From Chloroflexota bacterium (GTDB lineage: Bacteria; Chloroflexota; Anaerolineae; Aggregatilineales; Phototrophicaceae): 64,000 nucleotides of DNA. Below the pieces are notes generated by a model. The model was given only the letters and a program-made list of their open reading frames with translations. It did no database searches and was not told where the DNA came from. The translations under genes and the position numbers were made by a program. The stretch lies in contig JAPPEU010000025.1 in the NCBI GenBank assembly GCA_028875245.1, forward strand, positions 142,255 through 206,254, in the 5' to 3' direction. The number at the start of each line of letters is the position of its first letter. The first letter of the stretch is position 1. Positions 1 through 10,766 of the stretch are shown piece after piece.

Positions 1-448
1 GCGCCATCGGTTCGTAGGCTTCGTATTCCAGGTATTCGGTTTGCGGCAGGTGGCCGTCTTTGGCTGTTTGCCCGCGCACAACGCCGGTGAACAGGCAGAC
101 GGCGCCCGTTTGCGGCGTGCTAATGGCGGCGACGATCTCGTCGTGGTCGATGGCGGCCTGGGGCAGCCGAAATATCTCCGGCTTTCCCGAGTCGTCTTCT
201 GATCCGCCGCTGACGGGCGGGAAGAAAGCGACTTCGTCCCCATCGCTGATGCGGTCATGATCAAAGGCGAATTCTTCGTTGATGGCGGCCAGCGCGAATC
301 GCAGATTGTCGGCCGCGGCCGGATAGCGTGAGCGCAATTCGGCGCGCAGCGCTTCGATGTTATCCGTCGCCTCGTCGACTTCAATGACGATTTGGCGCGC
401 GCCAACCAGATCACGCAGTGTGGCAAAGAAGAGCAGGGTGATGCGCAT
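1..448 (-). CDS. MoaD-MoaE fusion, molybdopterin synthase (3' end outside window)
   Basis: Both subunits of molybdopterin synthase, which converts cyclic pyranopterin monophosphate to molybdopterin, appear in one reading frame. Residues 1-82 are a ubiquitin-like MoaD domain ending in FFPPVSGG, the Gly-Gly that is activated and carries the thiocarboxylate. After a short acidic linker, from about residue 98, a MoaE domain begins (IDHDEIVAAI, then CLFTGVVRGQT and LEYEAYEPMA). The gene runs off the left edge after about 149 codons. It follows moaC by 8 bp with AGAGG before the ATG. Mycobacterial MoaX is a known fusion of this type that is cleaved after the Gly-Gly; the same processing is inferred here. 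Confidence 0.88.
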   Translation of the reverse strand, partial: MRITLLFFATLRDLVGARQIVIEVDEATDNIEALRAELRSRYPAAADNLRFALAAINEEFAFDHDRISDGDEVAFFPPVSGGSEDDSGKPEIFRLPQAAIDHDEIVAAISTPQTGAVCLFTGVVRGQTAKDGHLPQTEYLEYEAYEPMA

Positions 449-456
449 GGATGCCT

Positions 457-945
457 CTATGCCTCCGCCTGGTAGTCGCCGCTAGCACCGCCGCGCTTTT
501 CCAGCAGCCGGATTTCAGTGATGCGCATGCCGCGATCGACCGCTTTCGCCATGTCGTATATAGTCAGCGCCGCGACCGACACGGCGGTGAGCGCCTCCAT
601 TTCGACGCCGGTTCGCCCGGTTGTTTTGACCGTCGCCTGGATCTCGATGGCGCTCTCGGCTTCATTGTACGCGAGCTTAAGCCCAATCTTGTTGACGGGC
701 AGCGGATGGCAAAGCGGGATCAGGTCGGCGGTTCGCTTGGCCGCCATGACGCCGGCGATGCGGGCAGTGTTAAGCACGTCGCCCTTTTTGATATTGCCCT
801 CGCGAATCAGCGCCAGGGTCGCTGGTTGCATCAAGACGGCCCCGGCAGCGCGCGCGAGGCGTTCGCTGAACGGTTTGCCGCCGACATCGACCATATCGGC
901 GCGGCCAGTTTCATCCAGGTGGGTCAGTTTGTTTTTTGCTGTCAT
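457..945 (-). CDS. moaC: Cyclic pyranopterin monophosphate synthase MoaC
   Basis: MoaC makes cyclic pyranopterin monophosphate from the MoaA product in molybdenum cofactor synthesis. The protein carries the family signatures almost unbroken: [18 protein letters not shown] at the start, [10 protein letters not shown] in the middle, and [20 protein letters not shown] and AVDRGMRI near the end. I chose the ATG at 945, which gives 162 residues, close to the E. coli length of 161. An in-frame GTG at 978 with AAAGG just upstream is an alternative and adds 11 residues. It lies between a small membrane protein and moaDE in what looks like one minus-strand operon. MoaA is not in the window. Confidence 0.95.
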   Translation of the reverse strand: MTAKNKLTHLDETGRADMVDVGGKPFSERLARAAGAVLMQPATLALIREGNIKKGDVLNTARIAGVMAAKRTADLIPLCHPLPVNKIGLKLAYNEAESAIEIQATVKTTGRTGVEMEALTAVSVAALTIYDMAKAVDRGMRITEIRLLEKRGGASGDYQAEA

Positions 946-999
946 AGGCGAATGCTTGGTCTCCGCGATTCGGATCACTTGCCTTTAGGCTCCCGCGTA

Positions 1000-1674
1000 T
1001 CAGGATTGAGGCGGGATTTCAATCTCGGGCGAGAATACGACGCCGTCGCTGAGGATGTCGAGCCCTTGATCGGCATAGATCTGGCGGCCGCCGCTCCCCC
1101 GCTGAAGCGCGCCGGCGACGCGCATGCGGTAGTAGGCCCTGGCCCGGCCGCCGTCCGCGATCATGTCGGGGGCGGCCACAAGCTCAAGCGAATGGACGCA
1201 AGTCTGGCGCGGACCGAGGAGGCGGATATCGCCCTCGTCGTAGCTCGCTGGATTGGGATCGGCGCGTTCGCGCAAGCCGGACGCCGGCGCAATCACGATG
1301 CCGAATCCGTCGGTCTCATCGTCGGCGTCGGCCACGGCGATATTGTCCTCCTGGAAAACAACGGGCACAGCGCCCAGAGATATGTTTGTCACTGACAGGC
1401 GCAGCATCAGAGCGCCTTCGTCATTGATGCCGCCAGCCTTAAGCGCCAGACGCAGCGGATCCCGCGCTTGACGCCCGAGGATTGACTGATGCGCCGCCAG
1501 GCCCGCCGCGGCCGGCAAGCGCGCGCAGGGAATGCCGCCGAAGAAGCGCGGCGACAGGTCGGCAAGGAAAGCGGGCAGTCGCTCGGGCAGGACGAAGACC
1601 ACAAGCGCGATCAGCAGAATGATGCCGATGAAGGCATTGGGATTGTTGCGGTCCAATCTGAGCAAACCGGTCAA
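1000..1674 (-). CDS. Membrane-anchored hypothetical protein
   Basis: I do not recognise this 224-residue protein. It has one hydrophobic helix near the N-terminus (about residues 13-31, FIGIILLIALVVFVLPE). The remainder looks like an extracytoplasmic beta-rich domain with no metal or catalytic motif that I can name. It starts with TTG, which overlaps the miaA stop in a TTGA arrangement, so it is translationally coupled to miaA. The moaC gene follows. Nothing in the sequence links it to molybdenum cofactor or tRNA work beyond this operon position. Confidence 0.7.
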   Translation of the reverse strand: MTGLLRLDRNNPNAFIGIILLIALVVFVLPERLPAFLADLSPRFFGGIPCARLPAAAGLAAHQSILGRQARDPLRLALKAGGINDEGALMLRLSVTNISLGAVPVVFQEDNIAVADADDETDGFGIVIAPASGLRERADPNPASYDEGDIRLLGPRQTCVHSLELVAAPDMIADGGRARAYYRMRVAGALQRGSGGRQIYADQGLDILSDGVVFSPEIEIPPQS

Positions 1675-2606
1675 TCACCCCGTTGGAGCCAGTCTCGCAG
1701 CGTTCGCGCCAAATCACTTGCGTCTGCGTCTTTCACATTATGCCACAGAATGCCGTTGTCGTGCCCGCGGAACCAGACGTCCTGGCGGCGGATGAAGGCG
1801 TGCGTGCTGAACTTGGCGCGTTCGATGGCGGCATCCAGCGGGGCGCCGTCCAGGAGATGCCCGGCGATTTCCAGGTAGCCGAGGCCGCTCATTGACGGCA
1901 GGGCGCGGTCATATCCCATTTCCAGGAGGCGACTGACTTCATCCACCAGGCCGGCGGCGATCATGGCATCGACGCGGGCGTCGACGCGCGGGTAGAGTAC
2001 ATCGCGTGGCAGGCGCAGGCCGAGCGTCAGAATGCGATAAGGCGGCGGGCGCTTCCTTTGCAAGTCGCTGATGGCTTGCCCGGTCAAGATCTGAACTTCC
2101 AGGGCGCGGATGACGCGGCGCGCGTTGTTGGGGTGGATGCGCTCGGCGGCGACGGGGTCGACCTGGCACAGCCGTTCATGCAGCGCGGCCGGCGAGTTCG
2201 CGCGGGCGTAGCCTTCCAGCTCGGCGCGCAGTTCCAGGTCGGGCGGGACGCGCGGGATCGACCAGCCTTCTTCCACGGCGCTGATGTATTGCCCGCTGCC
2301 GCCCACCAGGAAGGGGATGGCGCGGCGCCCATGTATTTCGTTTATGGCGCCGGAGGCGGCGTCCTGGTATTCCGCGAGGCTGAGGTTGTAGTCGGGGTTG
2401 ACGAGATCGATCAGATGATGGGGGACTTGCGCTTGCTGCTCGGGGCTGGGCTTGGCGGTGCCGATGTCCATATAGCGGTAGATTTGGCGGCTGTCGGCGC
2501 CGACGATTTCCCCGCCCAGGCCTTCCGCCAGCTCGATCGCCAGCCCGGTCTTGCCGACCCCGGTAGGGCCGAGGATGATCACGAGCGGCGGGGCGTCACC
2601 AGTCAA
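1671..2606 (-). CDS. miaA: tRNA dimethylallyltransferase MiaA
   Basis: MiaA adds a dimethylallyl group to A37 of tRNAs that read codons starting with U. The P-loop GPTGVGKT lies about 12 residues from the start and is followed by GADSRQIYRYMDIGTAKP, the DMAPP and substrate-binding segment, and later ARRVIRALE. The open frame extends further upstream, but a TTG at 2606 has a strong GGAGG at 2612-2616 six bases before it. It gives a 311-residue protein of normal length and an 11-bp overlap with yraN, so I prefer it. Confidence 0.93.
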   Translation of the reverse strand: MTGDAPPLVIILGPTGVGKTGLAIELAEGLGGEIVGADSRQIYRYMDIGTAKPSPEQQAQVPHHLIDLVNPDYNLSLAEYQDAASGAINEIHGRRAIPFLVGGSGQYISAVEEGWSIPRVPPDLELRAELEGYARANSPAALHERLCQVDPVAAERIHPNNARRVIRALEVQILTGQAISDLQRKRPPPYRILTLGLRLPRDVLYPRVDARVDAMIAAGLVDEVSRLLEMGYDRALPSMSGLGYLEIAGHLLDGAPLDAAIERAKFSTHAFIRRQDVWFRGHDNGILWHNVKDADASDLARTLRDWLQRGD

Positions 2607-2961
2607 ATGCGTCCTCCACGTGATCAATGCGCGGCGATCCCCGGGCGGGCAGGGCGACGGCGATGACGTCGATGCGCCATTGGGTCTCCGAATCAATGTC
2701 ATGGTCATGGAGGAATTGATAGACCGCGTTCAGCATTCGCTCGTGCTTGGCGGCGGTGATCGACTCCAGAGCGGATTCTGTGTTCAGGCCGCGGCGCGTC
2801 TTCACCTCGACAAATACGAACATGTCCGCTTGCTTTGCGATGATGTCAAGCTCGCCGAGCCTGGTCGACCAGTTGCTGTCGATGATGCTGTAGCCTTTGC
2901 GACGCAGGTATTTGCGGGCGATCGCTTCGCCGGCCGCGCCTGTTTGCAGCCTGTATGCCAT
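2596..2961 (-). CDS. YraN family (UPF0102) nuclease-like protein
   Basis: A 121-residue protein of the UPF0102/YraN family, which has a restriction-endonuclease-like fold. It begins with the typical GAAGEAIARKYLRRKGY segment, followed by LGELDIIAKQADMFVFVEVKTR, where the D...EVK pattern is the PD-(D/E)XK active-site arrangement. The cellular role of the family is unsettled. It is the first gene of the minus-strand operon with miaA, a membrane protein, moaC and moaDE. A good -10 box lies about 35 bases upstream. Confidence 0.9.
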   Translation of the reverse strand: MAYRLQTGAAGEAIARKYLRRKGYSIIDSNWSTRLGELDIIAKQADMFVFVEVKTRRGLNTESALESITAAKHERMLNAVYQFLHDHDIDSETQWRIDVIAVALPARGSPRIDHVEDAFDW

Positions 2962-2993
2962 ATAATTATGCTTGCCCCCTGACGGTCGCCTAC

Positions 2994-2999
2994 ATTATA
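2994..2999 (-). promoter_or_regulatory. Likely -10 box for the yraN operon
   Basis: On the minus strand this reads TATAAT, about 33 bases before the yraN ATG. The -35 region is weak, so only the -10 is supported. Confidence 0.4.
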
Positions 3000-3131
3000 G
3001 GTGATTTTCAGCCGCAGAATCGGCGTAATAAGCAATGGCGCTAAATTTTACTCTGTGACCTCATAAAAGCTCAGTGTACTCGGTGCTAATATTTCAATCG
3101 CTTGCTTGCTTTTGCTCCCGCCACAAGACTG

Positions 3132-3159
3132 TTGCAATTGTGGCGTTCTGCGCTAGTAT
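3132..3159 (+). promoter_or_regulatory. Possible sigma-70 promoter for the pyrophosphatase gene
   Basis: TTGCAA (3132-3137) and TAGTAT (3154-3159) are separated by 16 bases, about 65 bases before the chosen ATG. The match is moderate. Confidence 0.35.
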
Positions 3160-3224
3160 CGATTGCTTGAAAAATCACATGGGCAATGAAGCCGAAATTG
3201 GGCACAGGGGAGTTGGAAGCGACT

Positions 3225-5357
<2,133 letters not shown>

Positions 5358-5375
5358 CTGCCGCCAGCACTTCAG

Positions 5376-5450
5376 CTAACCCCACCCCCGGCCCCTCAGC
5401 GAGGCATCAGGGAGGGGTGCTCGTTTGCAAAGAAGTGTCTAAATGGCGAA
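5376..5450. repeat. C-rich/G-rich hairpin repeat core (family 2)
   Basis: CCCCACCCCCGGCCCCTC followed by GGCATCAGGGAGGGG. Related cores lie at about 41450-41540 and 51627-51670. Only the inner part is present here; no terminal inverted repeats are seen. Confidence 0.5.
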
Positions 5451-5507
5451 AGTGCAGGGGCTGCATTAGGGATCACCCAGAACTGTCGCCTGTGGGAGGG
5501 CGTGCTA

Positions 5508-5972
5508 ATGAAAATGGAACAGGACGGACCGCGCGGTCTCTATTTTGAAGAGTTCGAAATCGGCGCTACGATGCGCACGCGCGGCCGCACCATTACCGAA
5601 GCCGACCTGGTGGGTTTCGCCGCCCTGACCGGCGATTACAACCCGATGCACACCGATGCCGAATACGCCAAGGATTCCTTCATGGGTCAGCGTGTGGCGC
5701 ATGGCATGTTGACCCTGAGTTACGCCATCGGGCAGGCTTATCAGTTGGGAATCCTGGAACGCACCGTGCTGGGTTTCCGCGGCCTGGAGATGAAATTCAG
5801 CAGCCCGGTTTATATCGGCGATACCATCCACGTGGAGTTGAAAGTGGCTGAGACAAAAGCGGCGCGCCGGTTGGGTGGCGGCACGGTCGTCCTCGATACG
5901 CGCATCGTCAAGCAGGACGGCACGGTCGCGCAGAAGGGCAGCCTGTCTCTGCTGATGATGTCAAAGCCTTGA
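5508..5972 (+). CDS. MaoC-like (R)-specific enoyl-CoA hydratase family protein
   Basis: A 154-residue single hot-dog domain protein of the MaoC/R-hydratase family. Members hydrate trans-enoyl-CoA or related acyl thioesters. The catalytic segment FAALTGDYNPMHTDAEYA carries the Asp and His pair of the family and is followed by RVAHGMLTLSYAIGQ. The open frame begins with GTG at 5502, but the ATG at 5508 is better placed after GGGAGGG at 5493-5499. The substrate cannot be read from the sequence, and no beta-oxidation or PHA genes are adjacent. Confidence 0.88.
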   Translation: MKMEQDGPRGLYFEEFEIGATMRTRGRTITEADLVGFAALTGDYNPMHTDAEYAKDSFMGQRVAHGMLTLSYAIGQAYQLGILERTVLGFRGLEMKFSSPVYIGDTIHVELKVAETKAARRLGGGTVVLDTRIVKQDGTVAQKGSLSLLMMSKP

Positions 5973-5989
5973 AGGCGCTGCCATCGGCT

Positions 5990-7444
5990 TTAGCGCAGGT
6001 CTCGCTGCAGGAGCGCCGCCGCCGCTTTGGCGGACAGCAACGCCTGTGGGGTGCCACCGCCGGGCAATACAGAACCACCCACATGATACAGCCGCTTGAT
6101 ATGCCGGCTGCGGATCTGCGGTCGAGCGAGGGCGGCGCTGCGCCCGTGGGGCAGCTCGCCGTGCAATGCGCCGCGCCAGGCGCCCGTCATCCGCTGCAAA
6201 TCGACTGGCGTCAAGTGCTTTTCGATGCGAATTCTGTCGCGCAGGTCCAGCCCGTATCGCCGCTCGAGCATGGACAGAATGCGATCGCGAACCGCGGCGC
6301 GCTGGCTCGTCCAGTCGAACTTCTCCGAGAGTGGCGGCGCGACCACCTGGATCAGCCAGTTCTCTTGATTGAAGGGCGCGTTGGCTGTCTCTGTTTTGCA
6401 GCTGATATTCAGCGTGATTGTCGGATCAGCGGGCATCAGCGCGCGCCGATGAACATGCTCAAACTCCGCCCGATAATCCTCCGAAAAGAAGACGTTGTGC
6501 TGCGCAAGCTGAGGGAAGGTCCCGCGGATGCCAAGCAGCATGATGAAAGCTGAGCTGGACATGGGCGTCCGGAGGAGGCTGCGGAGCGTGGGCGCGGCTA
6601 TCGCATTCTCCGGCAAAAGATGGCGCGCCGTCGAAATGGCGTCAAGGTTGGAGAGGACCGCATCGGCGGGCAAGAAGTCGCCATCGGCCGCGAGCCTGAC
6701 GCCGGTTGCTCGGTTTCCCACCACCTCGATCTGTTTGACCGGGCAATCTAGGCGGACGGTGACATCAAATTCCTCAGCCAGTTTCTGCAGCGCGGCCGGG
6801 ATGGCAGAGAGACCGCCGCGCGGAAGCCACAGGCCATCATTGAGCATGGCATGCGCCAACTCGCTGAAGGCGGCGGGGGCTTCAAAGGGACTGCCACCGC
6901 TGTGGGCGGCGCAGTTGGCGAGCAGCTGCCGCAGTTTTTCCGCGCGGAGAAATCGCCTGCTGACGCCGTAGGCGCTGCGCAGCGGACCGGCGCGCAGCCA
7001 GCTTCGCAATAGGGGCCCGTCTGTGAAGCCATATCGGCGCATTCGGTGGAAGTCGGCGGCAAAAGCGAGGAAACGCAGGGCGCCAGCGACGGCGTCCGGA
7101 TGAAGCGGCGCAATCTCGGCGGCGGTGCGCGCCCAATCCCGGCAGAGGTCAAGCCGGCCGCCATCGGGGAAGAAATATCGCGTCTGCGGATCAAGCGGCA
7201 AAAGGCGCAGATAATCAGCCATGTCTCGCCCGATATCATCAAACAACGCTTCGAGGAGCGCACGCGAATAGAAGGGCGCGGGCGCGATGTCCCAGCGGAA
7301 ACCGCCGGCTTGGTACTCAAAGAGCATGCCGCCCGGCTGCCGGTTTTTCTCCACTACCGTGACGTCATAGCCGGACTGCGCCAGCCGGATGGCCGCCGCC
7401 AAGCCACCGACGCCGGCGCCGATGATGATGACGGATTCAGGCAT
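5990..7444 (-). CDS. CrtI/phytoene desaturase-like FAD oxidoreductase
   Basis: A 484-residue FAD-dependent amine-oxidase-fold enzyme of the phytoene desaturase/carotenoid isomerase group. The N-terminus has the dinucleotide-binding GAGVGGLAAAIRLAQSGYDV, followed by VVEKNRQPGGM. The C-terminus has the matching flavin segment LYHVGGSVLPGGGTPQALLS, typical of CrtI relatives. It is the last gene of the minus-strand run that starts with pyrB and follows an SRPBCC protein by 166 bp. No phytoene synthase is in the window, so the substrate (a carotenoid or another polyprenyl lipid) is open. Confidence 0.85.
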   Translation of the reverse strand: MPESVIIIGAGVGGLAAAIRLAQSGYDVTVVEKNRQPGGMLFEYQAGGFRWDIAPAPFYSRALLEALFDDIGRDMADYLRLLPLDPQTRYFFPDGGRLDLCRDWARTAAEIAPLHPDAVAGALRFLAFAADFHRMRRYGFTDGPLLRSWLRAGPLRSAYGVSRRFLRAEKLRQLLANCAAHSGGSPFEAPAAFSELAHAMLNDGLWLPRGGLSAIPAALQKLAEEFDVTVRLDCPVKQIEVVGNRATGVRLAADGDFLPADAVLSNLDAISTARHLLPENAIAAPTLRSLLRTPMSSSAFIMLLGIRGTFPQLAQHNVFFSEDYRAEFEHVHRRALMPADPTITLNISCKTETANAPFNQENWLIQVVAPPLSEKFDWTSQRAAVRDRILSMLERRYGLDLRDRIRIEKHLTPVDLQRMTGAWRGALHGELPHGRSAALARPQIRSRHIKRLYHVGGSVLPGGGTPQALLSAKAAAALLQRDLR

Positions 7445-7610
7445 GGCGCAGGCTTTCGCTCTTTGACGCGCTGGGCAATCGACGCGGGCTTCGCCAAACT
7501 GTCGATGTGAACACGATTTTCGGCATCAACTTCTTTCTTCTGATTGTCGATTGACAGGTGAAAATAAGATACAGCAACCGGTTGAGCTTGGCAAATTGCC
7601 CGGCGGGAGC

Positions 7611-8081
7611 TTAGGTCGATTGCAGGGCCCGCCGAGTCCGCCAATGACGATAAGCAAACAGCAGGCGCAGTGGCAGGCCGTCAAAGGCGAACCGGGTGAG
7701 CAGGCCGGTGACGCCGCGCCGATGCGCCAGGGTGATGCGGTCGGTCAACTGGACGCCGCCGGCGGCTTCGCGGAAAATGTGCTCGTGCCGCCAGTAAGCG
7801 AGCGGGCCTTTGATCTGCAAATCCGCGACGGGATCGGGACTGGGGCCGCTTTCGTGGCGGGCGGTCCAGCGGATGGGCAGGGGGCCGAACCAGAGCGTGA
7901 ACTCGATTTCGCCTTCCGTCAGGGAGCGGCGTTCATCTCTGTGCAGCTGCATGCGGATTGGCGGCGGCGTTAAGTTGGCCAGGGCGCGCGGATCTTCGTG
8001 AAAACGCCTTATATCGGCAAGCGTGGTCTCGATGAAGCCCGACCTTTGAAAGCTGCGCGTATTGGCGGGCGCATTGTTCAT
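7611..8081 (-). CDS. SRPBCC (START-like) ligand-binding protein
   Basis: A 156-residue protein whose pattern fits the SRPBCC/polyketide cyclase-dehydrase fold: an early SGFIETTLADIRRFHEDP helix, then LTPPPIRMQL, a long central beta stretch, and HEHIFREAAGGVQLTDRI near the end. Such proteins bind hydrophobic ligands and have no fixed catalytic motif. The ATG at 8081 is preceded by GGAG; the open frame reaches upstream to 8153 but only through a TTG without a ribosome site. It sits between pyrF and the CrtI-like gene, so work on the same lipid is possible but only inferred. Confidence 0.7.
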   Translation of the reverse strand: MNNAPANTRSFQRSGFIETTLADIRRFHEDPRALANLTPPPIRMQLHRDERRSLTEGEIEFTLWFGPLPIRWTARHESGPSPDPVADLQIKGPLAYWRHEHIFREAAGGVQLTDRITLAHRRGVTGLLTRFAFDGLPLRLLFAYRHWRTRRALQST

Positions 8082-8168
8082 GGCGCTGTTGGCTCCAAAT
8101 CTTCGCCTTCGCATTTCAACAAGATCTGGTGAAAGAAAGACTGCGGCAGCCAATGATGAGAGCGCGAT

Positions 8169-8990
8169 TCATACGGTCTGCAAACTTGCATCGTCGCGGC
8201 AGGCGTTAATGGCGTCGCGCAGGGAGGCGGCTGCGGTCCTTGGATCATCGGCGAAGATGACGCCGCGCGAAGAGTTGATGATTAAGCCGCGGCCGGCGCT
8301 GTTCAGCCCGGCGCGAAGGACGGCATTGACATCAGCGCCCTGGGCGCCGACTCCTGGAACAAGCAGGGTCATGTCGCCGACGATGGATCGAATATGCGCC
8401 ATATTTTCAGGATTGGTCGCCGCCGCGACCAGCATGCAGTTGCCATTTTCATTCCAGTCCGCGACGACCATTTCGGCGACGAGCTGCCACAATGGCCGGT
8501 CGGGCAGGCGGAGATTCTGAATTTCGGCTGAGCCCGGGTTTGATGTGCGGCAGAGGATGATGCAAGCTTTGCCCTCATAATCGAGGAAGGGCTGCAAGGC
8601 GTCACGGCCGAGGTAAGGATTGAGCGTGACGGCGTCGAAGCCCAGCTCGTCGAAGATGGAACGGGCGTAGGCGGCGCTGGTGTTGCCGATATCGGCGCGC
8701 TTGGCATCGCAGATCGTCAAGATGTCAGGCTGGGTTTGGCGCAGGTACTGCAGAGAAGCGGCCAATTGCCGCCAGCCGTCCGCGCCATTCGCTTCATAAA
8801 AAGCCATATTGAACTTGAAGGCGGCGGCGTATTGCGCGGTGGCGTCGATGATGCTGCGATTGAACGCCAGTTGTGGCGACTCGTCGGCGCTGAAGGCGGC
8901 GGGAAGCATGCCGATATCGCTGTCGAGGCCGATGCAGAGCAGGGAACGCGCGGCATCGACGCGAGCGTTGTATTTGTCAAGCGCTTTCAT
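8169..8990 (-). CDS. pyrF: Orotidine 5'-phosphate decarboxylase (type 2)
   Basis: PyrF decarboxylates OMP to UMP, the last step of the de novo pathway. This is the longer type 2 form of 273 residues. The active-site motif DAKRADIGNTSAAYARSIF lies near residue 90, and the N-terminal LCIGLDSDIGMLP and the later LVPGVGAQGADV are family hallmarks. The start is the ATG at 8990, which shares one base with the pyrE stop (TGATG), so translation is coupled. The longer open frame to 9218 is not needed. Confidence 0.95.
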   Translation of the reverse strand: MKALDKYNARVDAARSLLCIGLDSDIGMLPAAFSADESPQLAFNRSIIDATAQYAAAFKFNMAFYEANGADGWRQLAASLQYLRQTQPDILTICDAKRADIGNTSAAYARSIFDELGFDAVTLNPYLGRDALQPFLDYEGKACIILCRTSNPGSAEIQNLRLPDRPLWQLVAEMVVADWNENGNCMLVAAATNPENMAHIRSIVGDMTLLVPGVGAQGADVNAVLRAGLNSAGRGLIINSSRGVIFADDPRTAAASLRDAINACRDDASLQTV

Positions 8991-9631
8991 CAGAGCTTCG
9001 CCGCCCAGCGGTAAGGATCGGCGAGCCAGCGGCGAATGACTTTGATTTGCGCCGCGCTCAAGATTTGGCCTGCGCGCGCCAGCTCGAGCAGTGTCTCGAA
9101 GTCGGTCAAGGTATGCAGGGCAAGGCCTGCGCGCCGAAAAGCTGAAGCGGTATCGCTGAATCCATAACTGATGATCGCCAGCGCATCGGTGACTTGGGCG
9201 CCGGCTTCGCGCAGGCAATCCACAGCGGAGAGGCTGCTGCCGCCGGTGGTGATGAGGTCTTCCACCAGCAATACTTGGCGACCCCGCACCGGGCCGCCTT
9301 CAATGCGTTTGCCGGCGCCGTGCGCTTTCGTCTCTTTGCGGATGAAGATGGAGGGCGCCTTCATGGTATAAGCCAGCGCTGAGCTATGCGGCACGCCACC
9401 GACAGCGACGCCGGCAATGATTTCGTACTCGAGACAGCGTGATTCAAGCAAAGACTTGAAGTTCTCGATGATGATATGCCAGGCGGCGGGATGATGAATG
9501 AGTTGACGATTGTCCACATAAACCGGCGACTGCATGCCCGATTTGAATGTGATGGGCGACTCCGGCGAGAAGCCGACGGCGCCGATATCAAGCAAGGCTT
9601 TCGCGCTGGATCGCTTCGTATTCATAGTCAT
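8990..9631 (-). CDS. pyrE: Orotate phosphoribosyltransferase
   Basis: PyrE joins orotate and PRPP to give OMP. The PRPP-binding signature VLLVEDLITTGGSSLSAVD is intact near residues 120-138, and the orotate side has FTFKSG-like ITFKSGMQSPVYVDNRQL near residues 27-44. The protein has 213 residues. The ATG at 9631 overlaps the end of pyrD by 44 bp; another in-frame ATG lies at 9625. The gene is third from the end of the minus-strand pyr cluster and ends in the pyrF start. Confidence 0.95.
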   Translation of the reverse strand: MTMNTKRSSAKALLDIGAVGFSPESPITFKSGMQSPVYVDNRQLIHHPAAWHIIIENFKSLLESRCLEYEIIAGVAVGGVPHSSALAYTMKAPSIFIRKETKAHGAGKRIEGGPVRGRQVLLVEDLITTGGSSLSAVDCLREAGAQVTDALAIISYGFSDTASAFRRAGLALHTLTDFETLLELARAGQILSAAQIKVIRRWLADPYRWAAKL

Positions 9632-10766
9632 GACGGGCGAGCTCGCTTTCGATTATGGCGGCTGCAAATGGACCGCGATAGACCAAAGCCGACCAGTATT
9701 GCCCGGCCTTGACGCCGAGCCCTTCGTATTCGCGCATGCTGTCACCATCGAGGATGCCCCCGCAGGCGATCACATCGACGGCGTATCCTTGACGAATCTT
9801 CTCGCCGATCAATTGCCGGACGGTTTCCAGCGCCTCGGGATACAGATCGCCGCCACCGACGCCGGCCTGGACACTGTCGTCGTCCGGGCTGGGCTTGGGC
9901 AGCGTATTGGTGGCGATGACGGCTTTGACGCCGACCTCGTGAAAGACGCGCATCAACGCGCTAACCTGTTCGTCGGCCAGGCCCGGGCTAAGCTTGACCC
10001 AGAGCGGGATATCGAGTTCGCGCGCGCGCAGGCTCTTGATGAATGCGCCGCAAAGCTGCCTCGTCTCCGCTTCTATCTGATAGCCTTGGGGATCATCTTC
10101 CGTGTTTGGACAGCTGAGATTGAGCGTGAACCAGGTTGGACGCAGATCCGCATCAAGGAAGAATGCGAGGGATTCGACGACATCGCGCGTCTGCTCTTCA
10201 ATTTCGTCGACGCCGGGCGACACGGCGATGTTGATGCCGAATTCTTTAGGCAGCTCGCTTTGATGCCCGCCGAGGAAGCGGGCCGCCGCGCGCGCGCCGG
10301 GATTGCGCAAGCCGACGCGGTTCTGCGTCGAGCGCGTGCTTTCATGCCGCCAGACGACCCTGCCCCGGTTGCCGATGCGCGGATGGCGTGTGAAGGAGCC
10401 GAATTCGACGGGGCCAAGCAGAGCCGGTACGATACGCCAGCCGGGAATAAGTTTGCGTCCTTCCTTGACCGCAAGAAGGGCCTCATCCTCGTCGGCGAAT
10501 CCATTCCCCTTGACCAAACCGGCAGCCAGAATCAAGCGCCGGGAAAGGCGCGCGCCGCCCACTTCCGTCTCGCTTTCAACGGCGGTGAGGCGGTGGAGCG
10601 CGGCGGCAATCGGGACGCAAAAGGGCGCGTTGTCCAGGATGCGCAGCCAACGAAGCAGGCTGTCGTGGGCCGCTTGCGCCGGCAGGGAAAACACGATGAT
10701 TGGCGCGAGGATCCGGTAGGCGGCGGCCAAGCCGCGCAGCAGCCAAGTCCTAAACAGCGCGCTCAT
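9588..10766 (-). CDS. pyrD: Dihydroorotate dehydrogenase (divergent class 2-like)
   Basis: PyrD oxidises dihydroorotate to orotate with FMN; class 2 enzymes pass electrons to quinone at the membrane. The protein has 392 residues with a hydrophobic amphipathic N-terminus, as in class 2. NLSCPNTEDDP, WVKLSPGL, VIATNTLP, CGGI and ALVYRGP are recognisable. Other blocks differ from the family norm: GLVKGNGF replaces the usual AAGFDKNG, and RVGLRNPGA replaces NRMGFNN. Its place between pyrC and pyrE supports the assignment. It overlaps pyrC by 4 bp (ATGA) and pyrE by 44 bp. Confidence 0.85.
   Translation of the reverse strand: MSALFRTWLLRGLAAAYRILAPIIVFSLPAQAAHDSLLRWLRILDNAPFCVPIAAALHRLTAVESETEVGGARLSRRLILAAGLVKGNGFADEDEALLAVKEGRKLIPGWRIVPALLGPVEFGSFTRHPRIGNRGRVVWRHESTRSTQNRVGLRNPGARAAARFLGGHQSELPKEFGINIAVSPGVDEIEEQTRDVVESLAFFLDADLRPTWFTLNLSCPNTEDDPQGYQIEAETRQLCGAFIKSLRARELDIPLWVKLSPGLADEQVSALMRVFHEVGVKAVIATNTLPKPSPDDDSVQAGVGGGDLYPEALETVRQLIGEKIRQGYAVDVIACGGILDGDSMREYEGLGVKAGQYWSALVYRGPFAAAIIESELARHDYEYEAIQRESLA

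Noticed and set aside
451..1395. Long plus-strand open frame opposite moaC
   Set aside because: moaC on the minus strand is unmistakable. Similar antisense frames opposite pyrD, fhs, yraN, uvrB and polX are also shadows produced by GC-rich codon use.
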